Of a stretch of DNA of 64,000 nucleotides, positions 53,642 to 61,820 are shown one piece after another. This DNA is from UBA2357 sp041678045. GTDB lineage: Bacteria > Pseudomonadota > Gammaproteobacteria > Burkholderiales > Rhodocyclaceae. Location of the stretch: NCBI GenBank assembly GCA_041678045.1, contig JBAYOV010000003.1:1-64000 (forward strand), in the 5' to 3' direction. Numbering within the stretch: position 1 is the first letter of the stretch; the number at the start of each line of letters is the position of its first letter. The notes under the pieces were generated by a model. The model saw nothing but the letters and a program-made list of their open reading frames with translations. It was not told the DNA's origin and ran no database searches. Made by a program: the position numbers and the translations under genes.

Positions 53642-53887
53642 TTACTCCCCGTCGCGGCCGGCGATCTCGCGGGCCAGCGTTTCGGCCAGTTCGCCGATCA
53701 TGCCCATGGCTTCCGAGTTGGCACTCGGGAAAAGCAAGAGCGCTTGCCGCGCGAAGTCCTCAGCGCTCAGGGCGCCGCTTCGCAGGCCTGCAATCATCGG
53801 TGCCATGCGAGCCGCGCCGCGCCGGTAGGCGCGGGGGGAGGTGGCGCACCATTCCAGCGGGCGGGCGGTGTGGGCGGCGGGGGTCAT
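53642..53887 (-). CDS. Small protein downstream of AlpA-type regulator
   Basis: An 81-residue protein starting MTPAAHTARPLEWCATSPRA, with an Arg-rich middle and helical end (IGELAETLAREIAG). The ATG overlaps the AlpA-type stop (ATGA), so the longer open frame upstream is rejected. I do not recognise it. Confidence 0.6.
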   Translation of the reverse strand: MTPAAHTARPLEWCATSPRAYRRGAARMAPMIAGLRSGALSAEDFARQALLLFPSANSEAMGMIGELAETLAREIAGRDGE

Positions 53888-54114
53888 GCCTGCACCCCCA
53901 GGCTGTTGAGGTGGCGGCGGATTGCGCCAACATTCCAGCGGGTGCAGGCTGGGCCGGTCTTCAGGGGGCGAGGCATCCGGCCTAGCCGGGAATCCCGCCA
54001 AATAGACGAAGGGGAACGCCCCAGGACGCCGGCCACGGTCTTGATGTCGACCATGGCGGAATCAGGCAGGGTATCAAAGGCCTTCAGGGTGGCCGGGGTG
54101 ATAGTCGGTTGCAT
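53884..54114 (-). CDS. AlpA-type helix-turn-helix regulator
   Basis: A 76-residue DNA-binding protein. The core VDIKTVAGVLGRSPSSIWRD (about 22-41), then GRMPRPLKTGP and a conserved W before IRRHL, is the AlpA/excisionase-like winged HTH found in P4-type islands, where it controls the integrase gene and excision. A good ribosome-binding site (AAGGAG) precedes the ATG. A weak TTGACC box about 90 bp upstream may be its promoter. Confidence 0.78.
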   Translation of the reverse strand: MQPTITPATLKAFDTLPDSAMVDIKTVAGVLGRSPSSIWRDSRLGRMPRPLKTGPACTRWNVGAIRRHLNSLGVQA

Positions 54115-54242
54115 CGCTCGCTTCTCCTTTCTCCGGGGTGGCTTTGAGGTGAAGCGGATGATGCGAGCTAACGAACGCTCAGACTACGCAGCAATATCGG
54201 TCAAATTAACGACTTGACGGCGTGACCTTGAAATGGTAGAGG

Positions 54243-54680
54243 CTATATGTAGTCCTTCAGTTCATCATAGATTTTTGCAAGGGAGCTACTTACGTTTATG
54301 TCATGGCTGCCGTTCATCTTGTGCCGTGCCCCCACGTCAAGGAGCGCTTGTTCGCGTGACTTTCCCCCCGCAATTTCGTCTCTGACCTCGCGCGCGAGCG
54401 CTGCCTTTTCTGGAATGGGCAAGCCTCTGTTTTCTCGGAATGCTGCCTTGATGCCAAAAGGGTCATCCTCCAGTCTTCGAGCAGCCTTGAGACCTCGGAG
54501 CAGATTCGATGCCTCAAAGCCGTGCAGTGTTACCGTACGTCTGAAGTCATCCGGCGGATCACTGGCGCACGCTATTTCAAGCGCCTCGATAACGCTATCA
54601 AGAACGTCCAGCTTGTAATCAGCGTTTTCTGCAGCCCTCAAGCCAAGCTTGTCCACGCCTTTCCTTTTCCTGCCGCTCAT
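54243..54680 (-). CDS. Unknown protein coupled to the integrase
   Basis: A 145-residue protein beginning MSGRKRKGVDKLGLRAAENA. It is helical and charged, with FEASNLLRGLKAARRLEDDP in the middle and a C-terminal SLAKIYDELKDYI. The ATG overlaps the integrase stop (ATGA). The family is not recognised. Its DNA is a little less GC-rich than neighbouring element genes. Confidence 0.6.
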   Translation of the reverse strand: MSGRKRKGVDKLGLRAAENADYKLDVLDSVIEALEIACASDPPDDFRRTVTLHGFEASNLLRGLKAARRLEDDPFGIKAAFRENRGLPIPEKAALAREVRDEIAGGKSREQALLDVGARHKMNGSHDINVSSSLAKIYDELKDYI

Positions 54681-55897
54681 CGAGAGCCCCGCAACTGGAT
54701 CACGTCCGCCCCCTTGCGAAGCTTGTCCAGGTAGTCCGCCCACGCCTGCATCATCTGCTTGCGCTGCGGCAAGAACTTGGTGCGGTTGTACGTCGCCCCG
54801 AGTAAATCGGGCACCTGGTGGGCGAGTTGATGCTCGATCACGGCCGCATCCACCCCCAGCACCTCATGCAGGATCGTGCGCGCCATGGCCCTGAAGCCGT
54901 GGCCGGTAATCTCGTTCTTGGTGTCGTAGCCCATGCGCTTGAGGGCGTTGTTCACGGTGCCTTCGGACATGGGCTTGCCATGGTCCCGGACGCCCTGAAA
55001 AACGTATCGACCGTGCCCGGTGAGTGGCTGCAGGTCGCGCAGGATTTCGACCGCCTGCCGGGCCAGCGGAACGATGTGGTCGCGGCGCTTTTTCATCTTC
55101 TCGGCAGGTATCCGCCACTCCCCATGATCGAGGTCGATCTCGGACCATTCCGCCCGGCGCAGCTCACCCGGCCGGACAAACAGCATGGGCGCCAGGCGCA
55201 GCGCACTGCGGACGATCAGCGATCCCTTGTAAGCTTCGATGGCCCTGAGCAGCGGACCCACCTCCCCCGCGTCCGTGATGGCGGGGAAGTGCTTCTTCGC
55301 CACCGGCGTCAGCGCGCCTTGCAGGTCGGCAGCGGGGTTGCGGTCGGCACGACCGGTGGCGATGGCGTAGCGGAAAATCTGACCGGCGGTCTGCTTTGCA
55401 CGGTGCGCTGTGTCGATGGCTCCTCGCTCTTCGATACGGCGCAGCGTCAGCAGCAGTTCAGGCGCGGCGATCTCGCCCACGGGCCGGCTGCCCAGCCAGG
55501 GAAACAGGTCTTTCTCCAGGACCGCGAGTGTTTTCTCTTGCGTCGAGGCGGTCCAGGTCGCGCTCTTGCGCTTGTGCCACTCGCGACCGATGGCCTCGAA
55601 GGCGTTGGCCACGGCTTCAACACGGGCCTGCTTGCTTTCCTTCTTCGCAGCGCTGGGATCTGTTCCTGCGGCGAGCAACTCGCGGGCCTGGTCGCGCCGC
55701 TTGCGGGCCTCGGCCAGGGATACATCGGGGTATCCGCCCAAGGACAGGGTCTTGCGCTTGCCCTCGAAGCGGTAGTCGAGCCGCCACAGCTTTCCGCCGG
55801 TCGGCTGTACCAGCAGGTATAGCCCGCGTTCGTCGGCAAGTTTTCGGGCCTTGTCGGTTGGTTTGGCTTGCCTTACGGCAACGTCGTTCAGCGGCAT
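54677..55897 (-). CDS. Tyrosine-type site-specific integrase (P4 type)
   Basis: A 406-residue integrase with an N-terminal arm-binding domain of DUF4102 type (about 1-90, LYLLVQPTGGKLWRLDYRF) and a catalytic domain with the Arg in MLFVRPGELRRAEW, HGFR (HxxR), HQLAH and the nucleophile Tyr in LGATYNRTKF. All catalytic residues are intact. The gene starts about 185 bp from the tRNA-Val 3' end, as usual for tRNA-targeting islands, and several TACCGTCA sites lie just upstream. It should insert and, with the AlpA-type protein, excise the element. Confidence 0.96.
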   Translation of the reverse strand: MPLNDVAVRQAKPTDKARKLADERGLYLLVQPTGGKLWRLDYRFEGKRKTLSLGGYPDVSLAEARKRRDQARELLAAGTDPSAAKKESKQARVEAVANAFEAIGREWHKRKSATWTASTQEKTLAVLEKDLFPWLGSRPVGEIAAPELLLTLRRIEERGAIDTAHRAKQTAGQIFRYAIATGRADRNPAADLQGALTPVAKKHFPAITDAGEVGPLLRAIEAYKGSLIVRSALRLAPMLFVRPGELRRAEWSEIDLDHGEWRIPAEKMKKRRDHIVPLARQAVEILRDLQPLTGHGRYVFQGVRDHGKPMSEGTVNNALKRMGYDTKNEITGHGFRAMARTILHEVLGVDAAVIEHQLAHQVPDLLGATYNRTKFLPQRKQMMQAWADYLDKLRKGADVIQLRGSR

Positions 55898-55931
55898 TTT
55901 TCATCCCTCGCAGATACCCGCCATGGCGGTA

Positions 55932-55982
55932 TACCGTCAAGGGTACCGTGTACCGTCATGTGTACCGCCATTTTTGACGGTA
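55932..55982. repeat. Integrase arm-type repeats, right end
   Basis: TACCGTCA occurs at 55932 and 55951, with variants TACCGTGT at 55944 and TACCGCCA at 55963 and an inverted copy at 55975-55982. The 12-bp step (55932/55944 and 55951/55963) matches the left end. Confidence 0.65.
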
Positions 55983-56014
55983 TGTGGTGCGCTGACGTGC
56001 TACGGCATGACACA

Positions 56015-56051
56015 AGAAAAAACCCGCAAAGCCTTTGGCAGTGCGGGTTTT
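56015..56051 (-). terminator. Terminator after tRNA-Val
   Basis: On the minus strand a 10-bp stem (AAAACCCGCA with TGCGGGTTTT, the 3' arm running into the T run) forms beyond the tRNA 3' end. The loop is about 12 nt. It lies within the element, so it arrived with it or was duplicated. Confidence 0.7.
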
Positions 56052-56082
56052 GGTGTTGCTTGCCACGCTGTGGCAGGTGTTC

Positions 56083-56097
56083 TTGGTGGGTGCTGAC
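56083..56097. other. Candidate right attachment site (attR) in tRNA-Val 3' end
   Basis: The CCA end and acceptor strand of tRNA-Val; a near-copy with one base missing is at 46991-47004. Integration keeps the tRNA intact. Confidence 0.5.
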
Positions 56098-56159
56098 GGG
56101 GTCGAACCGCCGACATTCGCCTTGTAAGGGCGACGCTCTACCAACTGAGCTAAGCACCC
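56084..56159 (-). tRNA. tRNA-Val (anticodon TAC)
   Basis: The 76-nt cloverleaf is complete: acceptor GGGTGCT with AGCACCC, a D arm AGCTCAGTTGGTAGAGC, anticodon stem TCGCC/GGCGA with loop CTTACAA (anticodon TAC, valine), a T arm with GGTTCGACCCC and an encoded CCA. The element is inserted at its 3' end. Confidence 0.97.
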
Positions 56160-56244
56160 AACCGGTTTCCGGTTCAGGAAAGATGAGTATTATAGACGCT
56201 GACTTTTAATTTTGCCAGCGAAAAATGCATGTATGCATGTCCCT

Positions 56245-56889
56245 TTATTTGAGCAGACGGGCTTCCGGGGGGCGATGTGTGCCACGGGCGTCGGTGAGTT
56301 GTCGCTCGTCCTCTTCCGAGGCTTCACTGAACCAGACCACGGCGTAATTTTCAGAGATGGCAGCGCCTATCGATTTCCAGCGCACATCAGTCCATTGATT
56401 GCGGTTCAGCAGTACATCGTGGTGGGCGTCGCTGTGCAGCCAGTGGCGCAATGCTCGCGCCGGGCTCATGCCCAATCCATGCACGGTTGCGATCTCATAT
56501 CCCGGGGCATTGAAACGCCCGTTGCTGAACTCGGCTGGTTTGTTCAGCATGCAGGCAGATTTCGCGTGATCGCGGGAATAGCAGCAGGGTGTCCATGGGC
56601 CTTGATCGGACCAACTGTGCAGATTGCATTCGCCAGCGAATACGCCCGAACGCTGAAGATCTGTGACATGTGCCAGGGCGACCCGATGCAGGGTGGGGGA
56701 TTCGGCCAGGCTGTCGAGTTGGTGAAATGCACGATACTGGTTGATGATCTCTGCCAGAGAGCTTGCGTTCTCGTCGGGGACGAACGCTGCCTGGCGTGCC
56801 TGATTGCTGGAACAGCCTGACATCAATAGAAAGAGGAGAGCACTGACTACGGCGATGGCAATGCGGGGAGTGTGGATGCGTGACAACAT
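56245..56889 (-). CDS. CAP-domain lipoprotein
   Basis: A 214-residue secreted lipoprotein. The signal peptide (about 10-28) ends in lipobox LMSGC. The mature part is a CAP/SCP-like domain: INQYRAFHQLDSLAESPTLH, a histidine-containing HSWSDQGPW, GYEIATVHGLG, HWLHSDAHHDVLL and IGAAISENYAVVWFSE. I start at MLSRIHTPRIA, which puts the signal peptide at the N-terminus. The role of bacterial CAP proteins is mostly unknown. An overlapping plus-strand frame is only its shadow. Confidence 0.85.
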   Translation of the reverse strand: MLSRIHTPRIAIAVVSALLFLLMSGCSSNQARQAAFVPDENASSLAEIINQYRAFHQLDSLAESPTLHRVALAHVTDLQRSGVFAGECNLHSWSDQGPWTPCCYSRDHAKSACMLNKPAEFSNGRFNAPGYEIATVHGLGMSPARALRHWLHSDAHHDVLLNRNQWTDVRWKSIGAAISENYAVVWFSEASEEDERQLTDARGTHRPPEARLLK

Positions 56890-57058
56890 GTCGATGATGA
56901 ATTGTCCCGACACAATGCCCGCATTCGGATGGTGAGGCGAGCGCCGAGAAGGCCGGGAGGGCGTTGGAAAGGTGTTCAGGCGAAAGGAAAAGGGCCGTGC
57001 TGGTTTTGCACTTGCACGGCCCCTTGCACGGCCCGAACGCGCCGGATTTCGTGCGAGC

Positions 57059-57349
57059 TCAGATGGCGAAATCTTCCTTGCTCTTGCCTTCCAGCCACTT
57101 GGGCATTCTGCCCTGGCCAGTCCAGGTCTTGCCACTGACCGGGTCGCGATAGCGGGGGGTACCCGGTCCGCGTCGGGTGCTCATGAAGCGGGAACTGCCA
57201 CGGCCAAACAGATCGTCGGAGGTCAGGTCATAGGTGCGGATGAGTTCCTTGACCTGGGCGATGGCGTCGGCACGCTGGCGATTGCGAATATCTTCAATCT
57301 GGGCTTCAAGCGCTTCCTTTTGCGCCAGCAGATCATCGAGGCTTGACAT
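57059..57349 (-). CDS. H-NS family nucleoid-associated protein
   Basis: A 96-residue protein: a coiled-coil oligomerisation part (about 1-45) and the H-NS C-terminal DNA-binding motif YRDPVSGKTWTGQGRMPKWL (about 66-85). Such short betaproteobacterial H-NS proteins bind AT-rich DNA and silence transferred genes. A near-consensus promoter lies upstream. Its location next to an integrated element may be by chance. Confidence 0.92.
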   Translation of the reverse strand: MSSLDDLLAQKEALEAQIEDIRNRQRADAIAQVKELIRTYDLTSDDLFGRGSSRFMSTRRGPGTPRYRDPVSGKTWTGQGRMPKWLEGKSKEDFAI

Positions 57350-57385
57350 GTGGATACGTTCCTTGTGGGTTTGAAGGTGTCACGG

Positions 57386-57414
57386 ATATTACTTACGCGA
57401 TAAGCAAGTTTCAA
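57386..57414 (-). promoter_or_regulatory. Sigma-70 promoter of the H-NS gene
   Basis: TTGAAA (57414-57409) and TAATAT (57391-57386), exactly 17 bp apart, end about 36 bp before the ATG. Confidence 0.75.
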
Positions 57415-57692
57415 GTGGTCGCGTTAAAAAAGTATTCTCTATGAATGATTCATTCGCTTTCTGCAGGTTATCGTTTTCCAGCGTGATGTGCTCTCATTTG
57501 TGTTTTGAAGGATGGAGGCAGGGTGCTGAAAGTAGCTTGCCGTGGAGGATTGACCGTCTGGTAAGATGCGAAATATTACGGTGTCTGAGACTCGGTCCGT
57601 GAGCGCCGAACGATGCGCCGACGCGAATTCTGGGAAAAATCCGGAAAAACAACTCCGAACAACAGGCACGAACAAAACAGAATGGTGAAAAA
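57415..57692. other. Divergent intergenic region before rarD
   Basis: 278 bp without a gene (343 bp in all between the H-NS and rarD starts). TTGACC at 57550-57555 followed 17 bp later by ATATTA may be the rarD promoter. The region is AT-richer than average, in keeping with H-NS self-binding. Confidence 0.4.
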
Positions 57693-58580
57693 GTGAGCGA
57701 AACCCGAAAGGGCGTGTTGCAGGGGTTGATGGCCTACATGATCTGGGGCTGTTTCCCGCTGTTCTTTGCGTTGTTCGAGTCGGTTCCGGCATGGGAGGTG
57801 GTGGTTCACCGGGTGATCTGGTCCTGCGCCTTTCTGGTGGGGCTGATCACGCTGCTCGGGCAGTGGGCGCCGATTGTGCAGGCCCTCAAGCACCCTCGTG
57901 GTCTGGGGCGTGTGATGGCGTGTGCTGTGCTGATTGCGCTCAACTGGGGCATGTTCATTCACGCCATTGAAACCCAGCGCGCCTTTCAGGCCAGTCTGGG
58001 GTATTTCCTGACGCCTCTGGTGAATGTGGCGCTTGGCATGTTCGTATTGCGTGAAACGATGCATCGCCTGCAGCAGGTGGCTGTGTTGCTTGCCGGGGTG
58101 GCGATTGCGGTGCAATTGGTTGTGCTCGGAGAATTGCCCTGGATCACGCTTGGACTTGCGCTGACTTTTGGCACCTATGGGTTGTTGCGAAAGCAGATTT
58201 CACTCGATGGCGTTTCCGGTCTGTTCGTCGAAACCCTTGTGCTGCTGCCACTGGCTCTGGGGGCATTGATATGGTTGAGCAGCCAGGGGATTTCAAGTTT
58301 TTTCGAAACCCCTTCAATCACGGCATTGCTGCTGGCCAGTGGCGTGCTCACGGCCATTCCTTTGCTGTTGTTTGCAGCGGCTGCGCGCAGGTTGAAACTC
58401 GCCACGCTGGGTTTTTTGATGTACATCAATCCGACAATGCAGTTTCTGATTGCCTGGCTGATATTCAAGGAGCCGCTTTCGCCCGTGCAATTCAGCAGTT
58501 TCGTGCTGATCTGGCTCAGTCTTGCGCTGTACAGTTGGTCTGCCTGGGTTTCCCGGGGGCGCCGACCGGCTGCGTCCTGA
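57693..58580 (+). CDS. rarD: EamA-family transporter RarD
   Basis: A 295-residue inner-membrane permease with ten helices of the drug/metabolite transporter type. MSETRKGVLQGLMAYMIWG and LFFALFESVPAWEVVVHRVI are typical of RarD; EVVVHR and the C-terminal FIWLSLALYSW-like end fit well. The start is GTG at 57693 with only a weak ribosome-binding site. The substrate is unknown. Confidence 0.9.
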   Translation: MSETRKGVLQGLMAYMIWGCFPLFFALFESVPAWEVVVHRVIWSCAFLVGLITLLGQWAPIVQALKHPRGLGRVMACAVLIALNWGMFIHAIETQRAFQASLGYFLTPLVNVALGMFVLRETMHRLQQVAVLLAGVAIAVQLVVLGELPWITLGLALTFGTYGLLRKQISLDGVSGLFVETLVLLPLALGALIWLSSQGISSFFETPSITALLLASGVLTAIPLLLFAAAARRLKLATLGFLMYINPTMQFLIAWLIFKEPLSPVQFSSFVLIWLSLALYSWSAWVSRGRRPAAS

Positions 58581-58665
58581 GTGCGGCTGCGGCTGCGCAT
58601 GCGCATGACCGGGGATTGCTGCTAGAATCCGCGCGCGACGGGCCAGGGGGCCTGCGGAGAACCCG

Positions 58666-59172
58666 ATGAAGCGACTCGAAACCTCTTTTGAGCATCTGTT
58701 GTTTGCCAGCCGCTGGCTGATGGCGCCCATTTACTTCGGACTGACGTTTGCGCTGGTCCTGTTGCTGGTGAAGTTCGTCAAGGAGGTGTGGCACATGTAC
58801 GCCCACATCATGACGGCCACAGGTGCGGAGCTGATCATCGGCGTGCTCTCGCTGGTCGATATTGCGCTGATCATGAGTCTGCTGGTGATCATCATGTTCA
58901 GTGGCTATGAGAACTTCGTTTCCAAGATGGAGGACTTGCACAACCATACAGACCGGCCGGAGTGGATGGGACACATCGGCTTTTCGGACCTGAAGATCAA
59001 GCTCATCGGCTCGATTGTCGCCATTTCGGGGATCGAGCTGCTGAAGGCCTTCATGAACGTCGGCAACATGGATGACCGCCATCTGGCCTGGATGGTCGGC
59101 ATTCACCTGACCTTCGTGGTGTCGGGTTTGCTGTATGCGTTGATGGACAGGCTTCAGGGCAAGGGGCACTGA
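58666..59172 (+). CDS. YqhA family membrane protein (UPF0114)
   Basis: A 168-residue membrane protein with four helices. LETSFEHLLFASRWLMAPIY and SLVDIALIMSLLVIIMFSGYENFVSK are hallmark segments of the YqhA/UPF0114 family. The function is unknown. It converges with glnD, 24 bp apart. Confidence 0.9.
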   Translation: MKRLETSFEHLLFASRWLMAPIYFGLTFALVLLLVKFVKEVWHMYAHIMTATGAELIIGVLSLVDIALIMSLLVIIMFSGYENFVSKMEDLHNHTDRPEWMGHIGFSDLKIKLIGSIVAISGIELLKAFMNVGNMDDRHLAWMVGIHLTFVVSGLLYALMDRLQGKGH

Positions 59173-59196
59173 GCCGGCGGCAGCCGGTCCGGGGGA

Positions 59197-61791
59197 TTAC
59201 AGCTGCAGGCGGTCGAGCAGTTCGCGCTCGACCTTCAGCACCTTGCTGTCCTGGCTCAGGCTGCGGGCATTGAGCAGGAAGGTATCTTCCACACGTTCGC
59301 CCAGTGTCGCGATCTTGGCGGCTTCCACATCGATGCCATTGTTTGCCAGGACTTCGGCCACGGCAAAGAGCAGGCCGGGGCGGTCGGAAGCCGTGAGCGA
59401 CAGGATGTAGTGCCGGCCGGCCTCGTCGGGTCGCAGACGCACTTCCGGGGTGATCGGAAAATGCCGCACATGGCGGGACAAACGCCCCCCGCCCGGGCGG
59501 TCAATCGGCGCGCCACGACTGAGCCGGTCGGTCAGTTCGTGTTCGATCAGCATCACGATGTCGCGATAACCCGATTGGGTGATCGCCGCGCTGTCGTCCA
59601 GGCTGCCGGGGTTGTGCAGGATGAAGCTGTCCAGTGCGTAGCCGTGGCGGGTGGTGTGGACCTTGGCGTCCTGAATGGAAAAGCCGAGTTTGCCGAAAAA
59701 GCCGGTGAGCCTTACGAACAAATCCTTCTCGTCGCGGGTGAAGACCATCACCTGCAGTCCATCGTACTCATCCGAAAGCCGGGCCTTCACCACCGGGCTG
59801 TCGCTGATTACACGGTAATACAGTACCCGGGTGTGCCAGGCGATTTCCTCCGGCGAGTGGCGCATGAAATACACCGTATCGAGCTGCTCCCACAGGGCGT
59901 CTTCCACCCCGGCACGCAGTCCGTGGAAGCGCAGCAACCGGCGGGCGTCTTCCTGGCGGTCGTCCAGTCCGAGCGCCTGCTCGGGGGTGGCGCCGCGCAA
60001 CAGGCGCTGGGTGGCGAAGAACAGGTCTTCGAGCAGCTTGCCGCGCCAGCCATTCCACACCTTGGGGCTGGTGCCCCGGATGTCGGCATGGGTGAGCAGA
60101 TACAGCGCGGTGAGTCGACGCTCGCTGCCGACGATGTCGGCAAAGCGGCCAATCACGTCGGGATCGGATGTGTCCTGCTTCTGCGCGACCTGCGACATGG
60201 TGAGGTGGTGCTCCACCAGCCAGGCCACCAAGTCCGTGTCTTCCGCGTCAAGCTCGTGCTGTTCGCAGAAATGTCGCGCCTCGACCATGCCGAGCTTTGA
60301 GTGGTCGCCGCCCCGGCCTTTGGCGATGTCGTGAAACAGCGCTGCCAGGTACAGCAGCCAGTGGCGGTCGAAGGCAAGCATCAGGCGGCTCATCAACGGG
60401 TATTCGTGGGCATGCTCGCCCATTGTGAAGCGGCGCAGGTTGCGCAGCACCATCAGGGTGTGCTGATCGACCGTATAAACATGAAACAGGTCGTGTTGCA
60501 TCTGGCACACGATGCGCCGCCATGGCGTGATGTAACGGCTCAGGATGCCGTACTGGTTCATGCGCCGGAATTCGTGCACGATGCCGCGCCGTTGCTGCAG
60601 CAGTTGCAGGAACAGTGCGCGATTGTCCGGATCGGCCCGGAAGGCGGCATTCACCCGCTTGCGATTGAGCCACAGCGCACGCAGGGTGCGCGCCGTCATG
60701 CCCTTCAGTTCGCAGCGCTGCTGCAGCAGCAAAAAGCATTCGAGCAGGGCGGAAGGGTGTTGCTCGAAAACCTGATCGTGCCGAATGTCGAGCAACTCGC
60801 GCTGAGACTGGAAACGCTCGTTGATGATGAAGGCGGCGGGCGACTGCTCGGGAAAGATCACCGTGCTGTAGTTCTGCAGCAGGATGGTATTGATCTGGGT
60901 GAGCTTTTTTGCCGTGAGGTAGTAGCGCTGCATGAGCACTTCCGAGGCGCGCTTGCCCGCCGTGGCCTCCACGCCCATGGCGCGGGCAAGCTTTTCCTGG
61001 TGGTCGAACAGCAGGCGGTCTTCGGCACGGCCGGACAGATAGTGCAGGCGGATGCGGATGTGTTGCAGGAAGCGCTCGATGCTGCGCAGGTCGCTGGCTT
61101 CCTCGCCGGTGATCAGGCGGTTGCGGGCCAGGTCGCGCCAGTTGCGCCCCAGGCCGGCCGCACGTGCAATCCAGCCCAGCATCTGCAGGTCGCGCAGCCC
61201 CCCGGGGCTTTCCTTGCAGTTGGGTTCCAGCGCATAGGGTGTGTCCTGATGTCGGGCATAACGCTGTTCCTGCTCAAGGCGCTTGGCCTTGAAGAAGGTG
61301 CGCACATCCAGCTGTGCCCGGTAACGCCGCTCGAACTCACCATACAGATGAGCATCCCCGCATAGCAGGCGGGCTTCGAGCAGGTTGGTCTGCACGGTGA
61401 TGTCGGCCGCCGAGGCCTCCAGGCATTCCTCCACCGTGCGCACGCTCTGGCCGATCTCGAGGCCGATGTCCCACAGCGCGCTGACGAATGCAGACAGGCT
61501 GGGCCGCAGCCGCTCGTCCGCCATGTCGGGCACCAGGATCAGCAGGTCGATGTCGGAGGCCGGAAACAGCTCGCCGCGCCCGTAGCCCCCCACGGCCACC
61601 AGTGCGCAGCCTTCGGGCATCTCGCAGGACTGCCACAGGTCACAGGCGATGCGGTCGACCAGCGCCGAGCGCCCTTGCAGCATGCGTGCGGTGGCAGGGC
61701 GGGTTTCGTAGGCGCTGCGCAGGGCCTTGCGGCCGTCGCTCAGAGCCTGCCGCAAGCGTTCGATGGTGTCGGGCAGTGTGTGCAACGGCAT
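59197..61791 (-). CDS. glnD: Bifunctional uridylyltransferase/uridylyl-removing enzyme GlnD
   Basis: An 864-residue nitrogen sensor that adds or removes UMP on PII proteins according to glutamine. Order: nucleotidyltransferase domain with GGYGRGELFPASDIDLLI (about 67-84), a linker, the HD domain with LFHDIAKGRGGDHSKLG (about 487-503) and two C-terminal ACT domains (about 690-770 and 795-864, SLTASDRPGLLFAVAEVL). Length agrees with the family. It follows map on the same strand (29 bp). Confidence 0.97.
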   Translation of the reverse strand: MPLHTLPDTIERLRQALSDGRKALRSAYETRPATARMLQGRSALVDRIACDLWQSCEMPEGCALVAVGGYGRGELFPASDIDLLILVPDMADERLRPSLSAFVSALWDIGLEIGQSVRTVEECLEASAADITVQTNLLEARLLCGDAHLYGEFERRYRAQLDVRTFFKAKRLEQEQRYARHQDTPYALEPNCKESPGGLRDLQMLGWIARAAGLGRNWRDLARNRLITGEEASDLRSIERFLQHIRIRLHYLSGRAEDRLLFDHQEKLARAMGVEATAGKRASEVLMQRYYLTAKKLTQINTILLQNYSTVIFPEQSPAAFIINERFQSQRELLDIRHDQVFEQHPSALLECFLLLQQRCELKGMTARTLRALWLNRKRVNAAFRADPDNRALFLQLLQQRRGIVHEFRRMNQYGILSRYITPWRRIVCQMQHDLFHVYTVDQHTLMVLRNLRRFTMGEHAHEYPLMSRLMLAFDRHWLLYLAALFHDIAKGRGGDHSKLGMVEARHFCEQHELDAEDTDLVAWLVEHHLTMSQVAQKQDTSDPDVIGRFADIVGSERRLTALYLLTHADIRGTSPKVWNGWRGKLLEDLFFATQRLLRGATPEQALGLDDRQEDARRLLRFHGLRAGVEDALWEQLDTVYFMRHSPEEIAWHTRVLYYRVISDSPVVKARLSDEYDGLQVMVFTRDEKDLFVRLTGFFGKLGFSIQDAKVHTTRHGYALDSFILHNPGSLDDSAAITQSGYRDIVMLIEHELTDRLSRGAPIDRPGGGRLSRHVRHFPITPEVRLRPDEAGRHYILSLTASDRPGLLFAVAEVLANNGIDVEAAKIATLGERVEDTFLLNARSLSQDSKVLKVERELLDRLQL

Positions 61792-61820
61792 GTGTGGGTC
61801 CTCTCAGGGGGGGCGGGCGT

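Larger units (their letters stand above)
46991..56097. mobile_element. Integrated P4-like phage satellite, about 9.1 kb
   Basis: The element sits between lon and tRNA-Val(TAC) with its integrase next to the tRNA 3' end. All genes face the same way (minus) and are mostly coupled by 4- to 8-bp overlaps. Content: integrase, AlpA-type regulator, C4-like antisense RNA leader, primase-like DUF3987 protein, Nu1-like HTH protein, HK97-fold capsid-like protein, M41-like peptidase, sigma-region-4-like protein and six or seven unknown small proteins. Short direct repeats (TACCGTCA, 12-bp spacing) occur at both ends. No large terminase, portal, tail or lysis gene is seen, so it would depend on a helper phage. 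Confidence 0.8.

Noticed and set aside
56212..56820. Plus-strand open frame of 202 codons
   Set aside because: It mirrors the CAP-domain lipoprotein, which has a signal peptide, lipobox and family motifs on the minus strand.
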